Shown here: piece after piece, positions 1 through 8,663 of the stretch
How the letters are laid out: each line of letters opens with the position of its first letter
How positions within the stretch are numbered: position 1 is the stretch's first letter
From: Actinospineispora eucalypti
GTDB taxonomy: Bacteria > Actinomycetota > Actinomycetes > Mycobacteriales > Pseudonocardiaceae
DNA length: 64,000 bases
NCBI GenBank assembly: GCA_014208095.1
Contig: JACHMT010000004.1
Location: 186,001 to 250,000 of the forward strand
Direction of reading: 5' to 3'
Notes under the pieces: model-generated
Database searches by the model: none
Told to the model about the DNA's origin: nothing
Seen by the model: only the letters and a program-made list of their open reading frames with translations
Made by a program: the position numbers and the translations under genes

Positions 1-342
1 GGGGTGACCGCCGTGGCCTGGCGTACCTCCGCCGGCACGGCCGCGCGGCTGCCGGTGGCGCGCGCGGTGAACCTCACCCGCACGCTGCGCGAGTACGCCA
101 CCGCCGGCCTTATGGTGGCCGGCCTGGATGCCGACGGCAAGGTGCCGCTGGACGAGTTCCACCTGGCCACCGACCCGCTGGTGATCGTGGTCGGTTCGGA
201 GGGCAAGGGGCTGTCCCGGCTGGTCAGGGAAACCTGCGACGTGACCGTCTCGATCCCGATGGACGGCCCGGCGGAGTCGCTGAACGCCTCGGTGGCGGCC
301 GGGGTGCTGCTGGCCGAGATCTCCCGCCGCCGCCGGAACTGA
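1..342 (+). CDS. rlmB: SpoU/TrmH-family rRNA 2'-O-methyltransferase, C-terminal part (RlmB type)
   Basis: Only the last 113 residues lie in the window; the gene begins upstream of base 1 and is open in this frame from the edge. The segment [10 protein letters not shown] and the later [17 protein letters not shown] are the conserved SpoU/TrmH motifs that form the knotted S-adenosylmethionine site. Family members add a 2'-O-methyl group to a ribose of rRNA or tRNA. The [18 protein letters not shown] context is most like RlmB, which modifies G2251 of 23S rRNA; that specificity is inferred from resemblance. The catalytic N-terminal half cannot be inspected here. Confidence 0.88.
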   Translation, partial: GVTAVAWRTSAGTAARLPVARAVNLTRTLREYATAGLMVAGLDADGKVPLDEFHLATDPLVIVVGSEGKGLSRLVRETCDVTVSIPMDGPAESLNASVAAGVLLAEISRRRRN

Positions 343-420
343 GTTCGCCGCTCCGCCGGCCGGCTCGGATTCCGGCAAACCGCTCTCAGCGAGTGCGGCG
401 GCCGATTATTGTGCGCCGGT

Positions 421-1647
421 GTGACCACGTGGAGCGGCGGAGGGCTGTCCCTCGACCTGAGCACCCGGCCGAGGTACCAGCTGGGCCGGTCGCTGGTGGC
501 CGGCGTGGTCGGTCTCGCCTTCATCGTCTGGGCGGCCGGTGACGGCGCCGAGTCGGTGGTCGACAAGGTCGGGGCGGGCGGCGTCGGCGCGGCGCTGCTG
601 GCCGCGGCCCTGTGGTGGCTCGGCCGGCTGCTGAGCGGTTGGCGGCGGGCGACGTTGACGATCGACAGGGCCGGGGTGGGTTACCGGGGAACGACGATCG
701 GCTGGTCGGAGCTGAGCTCGGTCGGCCTGGTCGCCGTCAACCCGGAGCACAGTCCCGTCGGCTATCTGGTGCTGAGCCCGCCCGACCCGGAGTTCGGTGC
801 CCGCCACCCGGCGTTGCGCGCCCATTACTTCGCCCCCGACGACACGTTCCGCATCGAGCTGGGCGCCGGGCCGGACACCCTGCACCGGGTGCATGCCGCG
901 CTCGCCACGTTCGCCGGATCTCGCTATCGCGGGCCGACCGACCCGGTTGGCCCGGCCGGTCTGGCCCACGCGACCGGCCCGGCCGGCCTCGTCGACCCGG
1001 CGGCCCGTGCGCCCGAACCGGCAGAACCGCCGGATCCGTCCGAACCGCCGGATCCGTCCCAACCGCCGGATCCGTCCGAACCGCCCGGCCGGGCGCTCGG
1101 CGAACTGCGGGTGAAACTGCCCGGACAGTCCAGTTCGAGGCTGCTGATCGGGGGCCTGCTCTGCCTGGCCTTCGGCTGGGCCGGCATCCTGGGCGGGCTG
1201 ACCGGCCGGATCGAGGGGGCGCCACCGATCGCGGGTGTGCTGGTGGGTGCGCTGTTCGCCCTGCTCGGGGCGGCGTCGCTGACCGCGCTCGGGGGGAAGA
1301 ACCACTGGTGGCTGCTGGTCGGCCCGGCCGGGGTACGGATGGAGGGCGACGGCGGGTTCACCGTGCGGTGGGACGAGCTGACGGCCGTCTACCTGCACCA
1401 ACGCCGGGTGCGTGACCGGTACGGCCGGGTTCCGCCGCAAGGGCTGCTGGCCCTGTTGCCCGCCGACCCCGGTTTCGGCGACCGGCATCCGGAGATGTCG
1501 ACGCTGCGGGACGCGGAGGGCGTCTACACGGTGGAACTCGGCCAGGGAACTGACGCATTCGGCCAGCTGGACCAGGCTCTGCGGCTGCTGGCCGGCCGCC
1601 GCTACGCCGGGATCCAGGACCGGTGGCGAGGCCTGAACCTCACCTAG
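421..1647 (+). CDS. membrane protein with internally duplicated TM-plus-soluble module, unknown function
   Basis: I do not recognise a named family. The protein of about 408 residues is two copies of one module: two membrane helices, then a soluble domain of about 90 residues resembling bacterial PH-like domains. The first soluble copy has AGVGYRGTTIGWSELSSV and ends SRYRG; the second has AGVRMEGDGGFTVRWDEL and ends RRYAG. Both contain a P-DP-FG-RHP motif. The copies are joined by a proline-rich linker with PPDPSE/PPDPSQ repeats, encoded by an 18-bp tandem repeat near 1027-1083. Neither start has a clear ribosome site; GTG at 421 is preferred over TTG at 409. The 3' end overlaps the convergent zinc permease gene by 8 bp. 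Confidence 0.7.
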   Translation: MTTWSGGGLSLDLSTRPRYQLGRSLVAGVVGLAFIVWAAGDGAESVVDKVGAGGVGAALLAAALWWLGRLLSGWRRATLTIDRAGVGYRGTTIGWSELSSVGLVAVNPEHSPVGYLVLSPPDPEFGARHPALRAHYFAPDDTFRIELGAGPDTLHRVHAALATFAGSRYRGPTDPVGPAGLAHATGPAGLVDPAARAPEPAEPPDPSEPPDPSQPPDPSEPPGRALGELRVKLPGQSSSRLLIGGLLCLAFGWAGILGGLTGRIEGAPPIAGVLVGALFALLGAASLTALGGKNHWWLLVGPAGVRMEGDGGFTVRWDELTAVYLHQRRVRDRYGRVPPQGLLALLPADPGFGDRHPEMSTLRDAEGVYTVELGQGTDAFGQLDQALRLLAGRRYAGIQDRWRGLNLT

Positions 1648-2497
1648 CCGCGGCCCGGGGCCGGACCCGGGCGACCACCCGGCAGGCCAGGTAGCACAGG
1701 AAGATCAGCGTGGCCACGTACCCGGAGATCGGCAGGCCCGGGGCCAGGGAGAGCACCGTGCCACCGAGCAGGGACAGTTCGGCGAAGATCACCGCGAGCA
1801 GCGTGACCACCACCGGGTTGGAGGAAACCCGGGCCGCCGCCGCCCCGGGGGTGACCATCACCGCGAGCACCAGGATGGCGCCGACGGCGGGGACCGCGAG
1901 CGCGGTGGTCAGCCCGATCAGCACGGCGAACATCGGGGACAGCCAGTGCACCGGAACGCCGCGCGCGGCGGCCACCGCCGGGTCGGTGCTGGCGAACAGC
2001 AGCGGCCGGTACCAGACCAGCAGCGCGCCGATCACCACCGCTGCGCAACCGCCGAGCAGCCACAGGTTGGTGGTGTCCACGGAGACGATGGAGCCGGTGA
2101 GCAGGCCGAACTTGTTCGCCGCCCGGCCGGGATAGAGCGCGAGCAGCAGCACACCGAGGCCCAGCCCGAAGGCCAGCACCACGCCGATCACCGAGTCCCG
2201 TTCCCGTTGGCGCAGCCCGAGCAGGCCGAACACCAGGGCGGCCAGCACCGCGCCGACCACCGCGCCGAACTGGACGAAAGCGGTGCCCACCAGCAGGCCG
2301 GCCGCGCCGCCGGTGAAGGCCAGCTCGGCGGTGCCGTGCACGGCGAACGCCATGCCCCGGGCCACGATCAGCGGGGCGAGCAGCCCGGCGATCAGGCCGA
2401 GCACCGCCGCCGCGATCAGGGCGTTGTGCACGAACGGCTGGGCCAGCAGCCGGCCGAGGCCGTCGAAGGTGAACACCCGGGCGAGCAGTTCGGTCAT
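1640..2497 (-). CDS. znuB: zinc/manganese-type ABC transporter permease (ZnuB family)
   Basis: 285 residues, almost wholly hydrophobic with about eight membrane helices, as usual for the ABC-3 permease family that imports zinc or manganese. Family-like features include the TAVPAVGAIL-type segment (here TALAVPAVGAILVLAVMVTP) and the early GLLAPLIVARGMAFAVHGTAEL region. It is the membrane channel of the importer encoded with the ATPase and the binding lipoprotein upstream. Its ATG overlaps the ATPase stop codon by 4 bp (ATGA), so the two are probably translationally coupled. The gene is last in a three-gene operon read on the minus strand. Zinc is favoured over manganese because of the His-rich binding protein and the Zur-like operator. 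Confidence 0.9.
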   Translation of the reverse strand: MTELLARVFTFDGLGRLLAQPFVHNALIAAAVLGLIAGLLAPLIVARGMAFAVHGTAELAFTGGAAGLLVGTAFVQFGAVVGAVLAALVFGLLGLRQRERDSVIGVVLAFGLGLGVLLLALYPGRAANKFGLLTGSIVSVDTTNLWLLGGCAAVVIGALLVWYRPLLFASTDPAVAAARGVPVHWLSPMFAVLIGLTTALAVPAVGAILVLAVMVTPGAAAARVSSNPVVVTLLAVIFAELSLLGGTVLSLAPGLPISGYVATLIFLCYLACRVVARVRPRAAAR

Positions 2498-3414
2498 GGA
2501 TGGTGCCCGCAGTTGGTGGCGGAGTCGACCGAGCCGTCGGCGCCGACCACGACCAGCCGGTCCCGCACCCGCAGCACGTCCACCCGGGTGCGGTACAGCT
2601 CGGACAGGGCCTCCGAGGTCATCACCTCGTCGGTCGTGCCGATCCGGAACCGCCCGTTGACCAGGTACAGCACCCGGTCGACCAGCGGCAGTATGGGGTT
2701 GATCTCGTGCGTGACGAACAGCACGGCGGTGGCCGCGTCCACCCGGCGCTGGTCGATCAGCCCGGAGACCACCCGCTGGTTGGCCAGGTCCAGCGACAGC
2801 AGCGGCTCGTCGCACAGCAGCACCGAGGGGTCGCCGACCAGCGCCTGCGCCACCCGCAGCCGCTGCTGCTCCCCGCCGGAGAGCCGGCCGACCGGGGCGT
2901 CGGCGTAGCCGGTGGCGCCCACGGCGGCCAGCGCCTCGTCCACCTTCTCCCGGCGCGCCCGCCGGACCGCCGGGCTGAGCAGGCGGGGCCCCAGCCGGTG
3001 CCCGTCCACGCCCAGCCCGACCAGGTCGCGCCCGCGCAGCGGCACGTCGACGTCCATCGGCTGCTGCTGCGGGATGTAGCCGATGTCGGGGTGGCCGCGC
3101 CTCGGCGGCCGGCCGTTGACCGCCACGCTGCCGGCGGTCAGCCGCAGCTGGCCGAGCAGCACCTTCAGCAGGGTGGTCTTGCCCGAGCCGTTCGGCCCGA
3201 GCACCGCGACGAACTCGCCGGGGTCCAGCCGCAGGTCCAGCCCGTCCCAGAGCACCCGGTCGCCGAACGCCAGGCGGGCGCCGGCCAGCTCGACCGCCGG
3301 AATCCCGGTGTTCCCGTCGGGCGCCAAACTGGGCGCCCGACCCAGCCCGCCGGCTCCGCCGCCGGTGTCCTTCCGGTCGACGGCTGGGGCCGCCGAGGAC
3401 TCGACCGCCGTCAC
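2494..3414 (-). CDS. znuC: zinc ABC transporter ATP-binding protein (ZnuC family) with N-terminal extension
   Basis: 306 residues. Walker A GPNGSGKTT, signature LSGGEQQR, Walker B VLLCDEP and the switch His of VTHE are all present, so this is an intact ABC ATPase. The Q-loop region IGYIPQQQPMDVDVPL is typical of metal importers. The GTG start overlaps the stop of the binding-protein gene (GTGA). Unlike most ZnuC proteins, about 40 residues precede the ABC domain (which begins at PAVELAGARLAFG), and part of this, GRAPSLAPDGNT, is encoded by copy 1 of the dispersed palindromic element (3307-3361). A TTG or GTG start beyond the element cannot be excluded, but the overlap with the upstream stop favours 3414. 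Confidence 0.92.
   Translation of the reverse strand: MTAVESSAAPAVDRKDTGGGAGGLGRAPSLAPDGNTGIPAVELAGARLAFGDRVLWDGLDLRLDPGEFVAVLGPNGSGKTTLLKVLLGQLRLTAGSVAVNGRPPRRGHPDIGYIPQQQPMDVDVPLRGRDLVGLGVDGHRLGPRLLSPAVRRARREKVDEALAAVGATGYADAPVGRLSGGEQQRLRVAQALVGDPSVLLCDEPLLSLDLANQRVVSGLIDQRRVDAATAVLFVTHEINPILPLVDRVLYLVNGRFRIGTTDEVMTSEALSELYRTRVDVLRVRDRLVVVGADGSVDSATNCGHHP
3307..3361 (-). repeat. palindromic element copy 1, in frame inside znuC
   Basis: This 55-bp stretch matches copy 3 (50723-50777) at 54 of 55 positions and copy 2 (32178-32223) over about 46 bp. Its core is a perfect 10-bp inverted repeat, GTCGGGCGCC and GGCGCCCGAC, around the 6-nt loop AAACTG, followed by a CCAGCCCGCCGGCTCCGCCG tail. 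On the coding strand of znuC it reads GLGRAPSLAPDGNTG without a stop. It lies in the N-terminal extension, ahead of the conserved ABC domain, where an insertion would be tolerated. Confidence 0.85.
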
Positions 3415-4391
3415 TTGCGATCCAGCGCGCCGGCCAGCTGGTCGATCTGCCCACCCATCCACTGCACGTAATCCACGATGCCTGCCGGGAGCGTCTCTGT
3501 CACCTTGACGACCGGCACCCCGGCCTTGCCGGCCGCGTCCTCCACCTGCTTGGTTGCCGCGCTCTCGGTCTGCGCGTTGAGCAGCAGCGCCCGGGCCGGG
3601 TCGGCGCCCTGGAAGACCTCCAGGGCCTGGTTGAGCACGGCGGCCGGCGGGTCGTTGCCCTCCTCGATGGCCTCGGAGAACTCGGCCGGGGTGACGTTGG
3701 TCAGCCCGGCCGCGTCGATCAGGTATCCGGCCACCGGTTCGGTCACCGCGACCTTGGCGCCCTGGTGGGCCGCCTTGATCGCGTTCAGCTTGGCGGTGAG
3801 GCCGTCCAGTTTGCCGCGGAACGCGGCCGCGTTGGCCTGGTACGCGCCGGCGTTCGGCGGGTCGACCTTGGCCAGCTCGCCGGCCAGCGCGTCGGCCACC
3901 TTGGCCACGGTGGGCAGGTGGTACCAGACGTGCTCGTTGAAACCCTCCGCGTGCTCCTCGTGCGAGGCTTCCCGCGCGCCCTCGTGGGTGGCTTCCGCCG
4001 GGGCCAGTCCGGAGAGCGCCACCGCGTTGATCACCACCGGCTTGCGGCCGGCGGCCTCGGCCAGCTTGTCGGCGAACCCGTCGTACCCGCCGCCGTTGGT
4101 GACCAGCACCTTCGACTCGCCGACCGCGACCACGTCGGCCGGGGTGTTCTCGTACTCGTGCGGGTCGGCGTCCGGGGTGTGGATCACCGAGGTGACCTTC
4201 ACGTGTGACCCGCCGACGGCGCTGGCCACGGCGCCGTAGACGTCGGTGCTGGCGACCACCGAAACCGTGGGGGCCGGGCCGGGCGTGGCGGCGGGGGTGG
4301 CCTGGTCGGCCGAGCCGCAACCAGCGGTGGCGAGGGCGAGGGCCAGGCCGGACACTAAGGCGGCACGCGAGAAGTCCATATAGGACACCAT
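3411..4391 (-). CDS. znuA: zinc-binding lipoprotein of the ABC importer (ZnuA family)
   Basis: 326 residues with a lipoprotein signal: a charged start, a hydrophobic core and the lipobox ATAGC around residue 24. The mature part belongs to the cluster A-I metal-binding proteins: HTPDADPHEYENTP carries the first metal His, and GLAPAEATHEGAREASHEEHAEGFNEHVWYHLP is a His/Glu-rich loop followed by the second His (given in pieces: HEGAREASHEEHAEG, then NEHVWYHLP). It captures zinc outside the membrane and passes it to the permease. It is first in the operon, 9 bp downstream of a Zur-like palindrome. ATG at 4391 is chosen; ATG at 4379 is the alternative and keeps the whole signal peptide. Confidence 0.93.
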   Translation of the reverse strand: MVSYMDFSRAALVSGLALALATAGCGSADQATPAATPGPAPTVSVVASTDVYGAVASAVGGSHVKVTSVIHTPDADPHEYENTPADVVAVGESKVLVTNGGGYDGFADKLAEAAGRKPVVINAVALSGLAPAEATHEGAREASHEEHAEGFNEHVWYHLPTVAKVADALAGELAKVDPPNAGAYQANAAAFRGKLDGLTAKLNAIKAAHQGAKVAVTEPVAGYLIDAAGLTNVTPAEFSEAIEEGNDPPAAVLNQALEVFQGADPARALLLNAQTESAATKQVEDAAGKAGVPVVKVTETLPAGIVDYVQWMGGQIDQLAGALDRK

Positions 4392-4399
4392 ACGCTAAT

Positions 4400-4420
4400 T
4401 GGAAACCATTGTCGTTATCA
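4400..4420 (-). promoter_or_regulatory. Zur-like operator ahead of znuACB
   Basis: An imperfect palindrome with half-sites TGGAAAC and GTTATCA (TGATAAC on the other strand) separated by 7 bp sits directly upstream of the znuA start. This is the AT-rich dyad with A-runs expected for actinobacterial Zur (zinc-responsive Fur-family repressor) sites in an otherwise GC-rich region. Its closeness to the start codon implies a very short leader. The Zur assignment is inferred from position and shape. Confidence 0.6.
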
Positions 4421-4509
4421 TGATCATTAGCGCGTGAGGTAGATGACACAGGCGTCACGCAGGCCCCCACTGGCTACCCGCGGGTCTTCTGAACCGTTAC
4501 GGTCAGGAG

Positions 4510-5613
4510 ATGACCCGTGGTTCACGTGTGCGGCGACCCGCCACGCTGGCGTCCCTCGCCGCCGAGCTAGGGGTCTCACGGACCACCGTGTCCAACGCCT
4601 ACAACCGCCCCGACCAGCTGTCTGTGCAACTGCGCAACCGGGTGCTGGAGACCGCCCGGCGGATGGGGTATCCGGGCCCGGACCCGGTCGCCCGCTCGCT
4701 GCGCACCCGGCAGGCGCGCGCGGTCGGCCTGCTGCTCACCGAGGAGCTTTCTTTCGCATTCAGTGACCCTGCCGCGCTGGGCTTCCTGGAGGGGCTGGCC
4801 GGGGCCTGCGAGAACGCCGGCCAGGGTCTGCTGCTGATGCCGGCCAGCCGGCGCAACTCGGACGTCACCACCGTGCACCAGGCCAGCGTGGACGGCTTCG
4901 TGGTCTACTCCGTGCCCGAGCAGGACCCGCACCTGCGCGCGGTGCTGGAGCGCCCGCTGCCCACCGTGGTCGCCGACCAGCCGATGAACGTGCCCGGGGT
5001 GGACCGGGTCGGTGTGGACGACCGGGGCGGCATGCTCGCCATGGCCGCGCACCTGGTCGAGCTGGGGCACCGGCGCATCGGCGTCATCTGCATGCGGCTG
5101 AACAACACCCCGGCGGACGGTCTCGCCGACCTGGACCGCCAGCGCACCGCCGGATACTCGGTGCAGCGGGAACGCCTGACCGGGTTGCGCGAAGGGTTCG
5201 CCTCGGCCGGCGTGGACTGGACCGAGGTGCCGGTGGTGCAGCGCTTCGACCATACGCTGGAATCCGGCGCCAGCGCGGCCGCCGACCTGCTGGACGCGCA
5301 CAGCGACCTCACCGCGCTGGTGTGCACCTCCGACGTGCTGGCCCTCGGCGCGCTGCGGCTGGCCGGCGAACGGGGCTGGTCGGTGCCGGAGAAACTCACG
5401 ATCACCGGGTTCGACGGGGTGCCCGAGGCGATCGGCGCGGGCCTGACCACGGTCCGCCAGCCGGTGCGGGAGAAGGGCCGGATCGCCGGTGAGCTCCTGC
5501 TCAGCCGGGGCGACCGCACCGAGCCCAAGTCTGTGATCCTGCCCACCGAACTGGTAATCGGCCGCACCAGCGGCACCGCCACCCCCCCAACCCGCTGGTT
5601 CTCCGGCCTCTAA
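4510..5613 (+). CDS. LacI-family transcriptional regulator
   Basis: 367 residues. The N-terminal helix-turn-helix is ATLASLAAELGVSRTTVSNA followed by the hinge-like YNRPDQLS, and the rest is a periplasmic-binding-protein-like sugar sensor (GLLLTEELSFAFSD, VDRVGVDDRGGMLAMAAHLVELGHRRIG, ITGFDGVPEA). Members usually repress or activate sugar catabolic genes in response to a sugar or sugar phosphate. No sugar operon is adjacent: the neighbours are the zinc importer (divergent) and otsA (convergent), so the target is unknown. ATG at 4510 follows a weak AGGAG-like site (gtcaggag). Confidence 0.92.
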   Translation: MTRGSRVRRPATLASLAAELGVSRTTVSNAYNRPDQLSVQLRNRVLETARRMGYPGPDPVARSLRTRQARAVGLLLTEELSFAFSDPAALGFLEGLAGACENAGQGLLLMPASRRNSDVTTVHQASVDGFVVYSVPEQDPHLRAVLERPLPTVVADQPMNVPGVDRVGVDDRGGMLAMAAHLVELGHRRIGVICMRLNNTPADGLADLDRQRTAGYSVQRERLTGLREGFASAGVDWTEVPVVQRFDHTLESGASAAADLLDAHSDLTALVCTSDVLALGALRLAGERGWSVPEKLTITGFDGVPEAIGAGLTTVRQPVREKGRIAGELLLSRGDRTEPKSVILPTELVIGRTSGTATPPTRWFSGL

Positions 5614-5622
5614 CCCCCACCC

Positions 5623-5775
5623 CTGATTCAGTGCCTTCAGCACGCCGATTCAGTGCGTTCAGCACGCCGATTCAGTGCGTTCAGCACGGTGATTCAGTCA
5701 CTTCAGCACACTGCCAAAGTCACTGAATCACGCTGCTGAATGCACTGAATCACGCTGCCAGAGTCACTGAATCAG
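5623..5775. repeat. array of 22-bp direct then inverted repeats between convergent genes
   Basis: Four consecutive direct copies of a 22-bp unit based on GATTCAGTGCGTTCAGCAC are followed by about three copies in reverse complement (AGTCACTGAATCACGC type). The whole gap between lacI and otsA is therefore one large interrupted palindrome. Both flanking genes end here, so it could act as a bidirectional terminator. The same unit sequence (CTGATTCAGTCACTTCAGCAC) recurs at 38601-38687. Confidence 0.85.
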
Positions 5776-5789
5776 TGCGGGCGTGGGGG

Positions 5790-7214
5790 TTAGGTGGGGA
5801 CGCCTAGGGCGGCTAGGAAGGAGCGGGCCCAGCGGTCTACGTCGTGGGTGAGGACCTGGCGGCGCAGGGCGCGCATGCGGCGGCGGCCCTCCTCCTCGGG
5901 CATGGTCAGCGCGCTGTACATGGTGTTCTTGAGCCCGTCGAGGTCGTGCGGGTTGACCAGGAAGGAACTGCCCAGCTCCCCGGCCGCGCCGGCGAACTCG
6001 GACAGCACCAGCGCGCCGGTGAGGTCCGACTTGCACGCCACGTACTCCTTGGCCACCAGGTTCATCCCGTCCCGCAGCGGGGTAACCAGCATCACGTCGG
6101 CGGCGACGAAGAACGCGGCCAGCTCGTCGCGGGGCAGCGACTGGTGCAGGTAGTGCACGGCGGGGTGGCCGACCCGGGAGAACTCGCCGTTGATCCGCCC
6201 GACGGACAGCTCGATCTCGTCGCGCATCTGCTTGTAGTGCTCGACGCGTTCCCGGCTGGGCGTGGCCAGCTGCACGAACACGGTGTCCGAGGCGTCGATC
6301 CGGCCGTCCATGAGCAGCTCGTGGAAGGCGGTCAACCGCAGGTTGATGCCCTTGGTGTAGTCCAGCCGGTCCACGCCGAGCACCACCCGCTTGGGGTTGC
6401 CCAGGTCGGCCCGGATGTCCGCCGCCCGCTTCTGCACCGGCGCGGACCGGGCCAGCTTGTCCAGCGCGGCGGAGTCGATGGAGATCGGGAACGCGCCCAC
6501 CCGCACCGAACGGCCGTCGTAGGAGATCTCCCCGGGGCGCGCGCCGGTGCCCGCCGTGCTGCCGTGCACCCGGTCGCCGGCCAGCCGCCCGGCCAGCCAG
6601 CGGAAGTTGCGCACGCCGCCGGGCGTGTGGAAGCCGACCAGGTCCGCGCCGAGCAGCCCGCGCACGATCTGCGACCGCCACGGCAGCTGCATGAACAGCT
6701 CGGTCGGCGGGAACGGGATGTGCAGGAAGAAACCGATGCGCAGGTCCGGGCGCAGCGCGCGCAGCTGCTCCGGCACCAGCTGGAGCTGGTAGTCCTGCAC
6801 CCACACGGTGGCGCCCGGCGCGGCCACCTTGGCCACCGCCTCGGCGAACCGCTGGTTGACCCGCACGTAGGTGTGCCACCAGTGCCGGTGGAAGACCGGC
6901 GGTGCCACAACGTCGTGGTAGAGCGGCCACAGCGTGGCGTTGGAGAACCCCTCGTAGTACTGGTTGACCTCGTCGGCGGCCAGCCGCACCGAGTGCAGCG
7001 ACACCCCGTCCTGCTCGAACGGCGGCACTTCCGCGTCCGGCACACCCGGCCAGCCCACCCAGGCCGCATCCCGGCCGGCCAGCATCGGCTCGAGCGCCGT
7101 GACCAGGCCACCCGGGCTGCGCTTCCAGGACCGTTCGCCACCCTCGCCGACCACGAGGTCGACCGGCAGACGGTTGGCCACCACGATGAACTCGGACGCT
7201 CCGGCGGCGTTCAC
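5790..7214 (-). CDS. otsA: trehalose-6-phosphate synthase (GT20)
   Basis: 474 residues, full length for Ots[11 protein letters not shown] at the start, [22 protein letters not shown] and [11 protein letters not shown] are hallmark GT20 motifs that bind glucose-6-phosphate and the sugar nucleotide; [12 protein letters not shown] is the C-terminal signature. The enzyme makes trehalose-6-phosphate from a nucleotide-glucose and glucose-6-phosphate in the cytoplasm. The partner phosphatase OtsB is not in this window. The gene starts 10 bp from the stop of the ThrE-like gene, which reads in the same direction, so they may share a transcript. Confidence 0.96.
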   Translation of the reverse strand: MNAAGASEFIVVANRLPVDLVVGEGGERSWKRSPGGLVTALEPMLAGRDAAWVGWPGVPDAEVPPFEQDGVSLHSVRLAADEVNQYYEGFSNATLWPLYHDVVAPPVFHRHWWHTYVRVNQRFAEAVAKVAAPGATVWVQDYQLQLVPEQLRALRPDLRIGFFLHIPFPPTELFMQLPWRSQIVRGLLGADLVGFHTPGGVRNFRWLAGRLAGDRVHGSTAGTGARPGEISYDGRSVRVGAFPISIDSAALDKLARSAPVQKRAADIRADLGNPKRVVLGVDRLDYTKGINLRLTAFHELLMDGRIDASDTVFVQLATPSRERVEHYKQMRDEIELSVGRINGEFSRVGHPAVHYLHQSLPRDELAAFFVAADVMLVTPLRDGMNLVAKEYVACKSDLTGALVLSEFAGAAGELGSSFLVNPHDLDGLKNTMYSALTMPEEEGRRRMRALRRQVLTHDVDRWARSFLAALGVPT

Positions 7215-7224
7215 ACCTGCGAGC

Positions 7225-8655
7225 CTACTGCTCCGAAGGCACCATCGGGGCCGTGATCTCTATCGAACGCACCGGCCAGACGCGCTCGATGAACCATTCG
7301 CCCAGCGCCACCCCGCCGGCCAGGGCCAGCCCCACGGCCAGCGCGACCAGCACGGTGACCAGGCCGTCGGCCACCCCGGTCACGGCCAGCTGGTAGAAAC
7401 CCCGGTACGCGGTGAGACCGGGCAGCAGCGGACAGATCGCGGCCAGCGTGATCACCAGGTGCGGCACGCCGGTCCACCGGTGGAGCAGCCCGGACACCAG
7501 GCCGAGCGCGATGGCGGCGATGCCGGTGGCCACCACCGGGCCGACGGTGGCCGAGTAGAGCAGCGTGTAGATCACCCAGCCGATCAGCCCGGTGCCGGCC
7601 GCCGCCGGCAGGTAGCGCACCGGGGAGTAGCCAGCCAGCGCGAACAGCCCGGCGGTCGCGGCGGCCGCCAGCCCGCGCGCGACCATGGAGGCGCTGGTGC
7701 TGGGCAGCGGCCCGGCCACCGCCAGCTCCACGCCGAACACCAGCGCGCCCTTCAGCGCGATCACCACGCCGGCCAGCAGCCCGGCCGAGTACATGACGAT
7801 CTCGCCGCTGCGCCCCATGGCGGTGAGGAAGAACCCGTCGATGGCGTCCCGCACCGAGCCGACCACGGACAGCCCGGACAGCAGCACGGTCAGCGCGGCG
7901 GCCACCACCAGCGAGGGCAGGGTGCCGGCGGGGAGCAGGCGGAAGTAGATCAGTGCGGCGGTCACGCCGGTGGCCAGCAGCGCGCCGGAGACCTGCTGGA
8001 AGAAGATCGGCAGCCCGTAGCGGTTGAGCACCCGGCCGATCCGGTCGATCAGGCCGGTGGCGGCGAACGCGACCAGTGCGGCCACCCAGCCGGCGCCGAG
8101 CAGGGCGGCGACCGAGCCGGCCATCCCGGCCCAGGCCAGCGTGGCCAGCCAGCGCGGGTAGGGGTGCGGGGCGGTGGTGATCCGGTCCAGCTCGGTGGTG
8201 GCGGCGGCCAGCTCGATCCGGCCTTCCTCGATCCGGTCCACCAGCCGGGAGACCTCGCGCAGCCGCGTCAGGTCCAGCGAGCGGTACCGGACCAGCCGCA
8301 TGGTGGTCACCGGCGCCGCCATCATCCCCCGGTGGCAGCACATGGTGATCGAGGTGAACGTGATGTCCACCTCGCAGGTCGGCAGGCCGCCCGCGTCGGC
8401 CACCCTGAGCATGATCCGGGTGGTCTCGGCGACCCCTTCGCCCGAGGACAGCAGCACCTCGCCGACCCGCATGGCCAGGTCCAACACCCGCAGCACCCGG
8501 GTGTCGTCCGGCACGCTGGGGCCGGCCTCCGGCTCGTTGGCGGAGAACTTCCCGGAGTCCTCGTGGTGGTTGCCCTGCCAGACGTGCCAGAGGTGCCGGC
8601 CGCCCTGTTGCTCGGTGCGCAGTACCCCGCGCAGCCGCTGTCCGAACTTGTTCAC
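7225..8655 (-). CDS. threonine/serine exporter family protein (ThrE-like)
   Basis: 476 residues. A cytoplasmic N-terminal domain of about 190 residues ([35 protein letters not shown]) precedes some ten membrane helices. This is the two-part ThrE architecture of Corynebacterium, in which the soluble domain and ten-helix module together export threonine and serine. The C-terminal half includes [20 protein letters not shown] and [15 protein letters not shown], typical of the second ThrE domain. GTG at 8655 was chosen because the ORF further upstream runs through the tRNA and the GPP34 gene. It lies 8 bp behind the GPP34 stop, suggesting co-transcription. Confidence 0.88.
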   Translation of the reverse strand: MNKFGQRLRGVLRTEQQGGRHLWHVWQGNHHEDSGKFSANEPEAGPSVPDDTRVLRVLDLAMRVGEVLLSSGEGVAETTRIMLRVADAGGLPTCEVDITFTSITMCCHRGMMAAPVTTMRLVRYRSLDLTRLREVSRLVDRIEEGRIELAAATTELDRITTAPHPYPRWLATLAWAGMAGSVAALLGAGWVAALVAFAATGLIDRIGRVLNRYGLPIFFQQVSGALLATGVTAALIYFRLLPAGTLPSLVVAAALTVLLSGLSVVGSVRDAIDGFFLTAMGRSGEIVMYSAGLLAGVVIALKGALVFGVELAVAGPLPSTSASMVARGLAAAATAGLFALAGYSPVRYLPAAAGTGLIGWVIYTLLYSATVGPVVATGIAAIALGLVSGLLHRWTGVPHLVITLAAICPLLPGLTAYRGFYQLAVTGVADGLVTVLVALAVGLALAGGVALGEWFIERVWPVRSIEITAPMVPSEQ

Positions 8656-8663
8656 GCCAGGCC

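Noticed and set aside
406-1488. 360-codon open frame on the minus strand opposite the duplicated membrane protein
   Set aside because: It is Arg/Gly/Pro-rich with no family motif; the plus-strand gene has membrane helices and a conserved duplicated domain. Typical shadow frame of high-GC DNA.
2498-3454. Upstream extension of the znuB frame that would make a 604-residue protein
   Set aside because: The extension is an Arg-rich shadow of znuC. The ATG at 2497 overlapping the znuC stop is the natural start.
4392-4509. Riboswitch ahead of lacI or znuA
   Set aside because: The gap is only 118 bp, is mostly the Zur-like dyad, and shows no conserved riboswitch core.
5623-5775. Possible CRISPR array
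   Set aside because: Repeats are contiguous with no unique spacers, half are inverted, and no cas genes are present.
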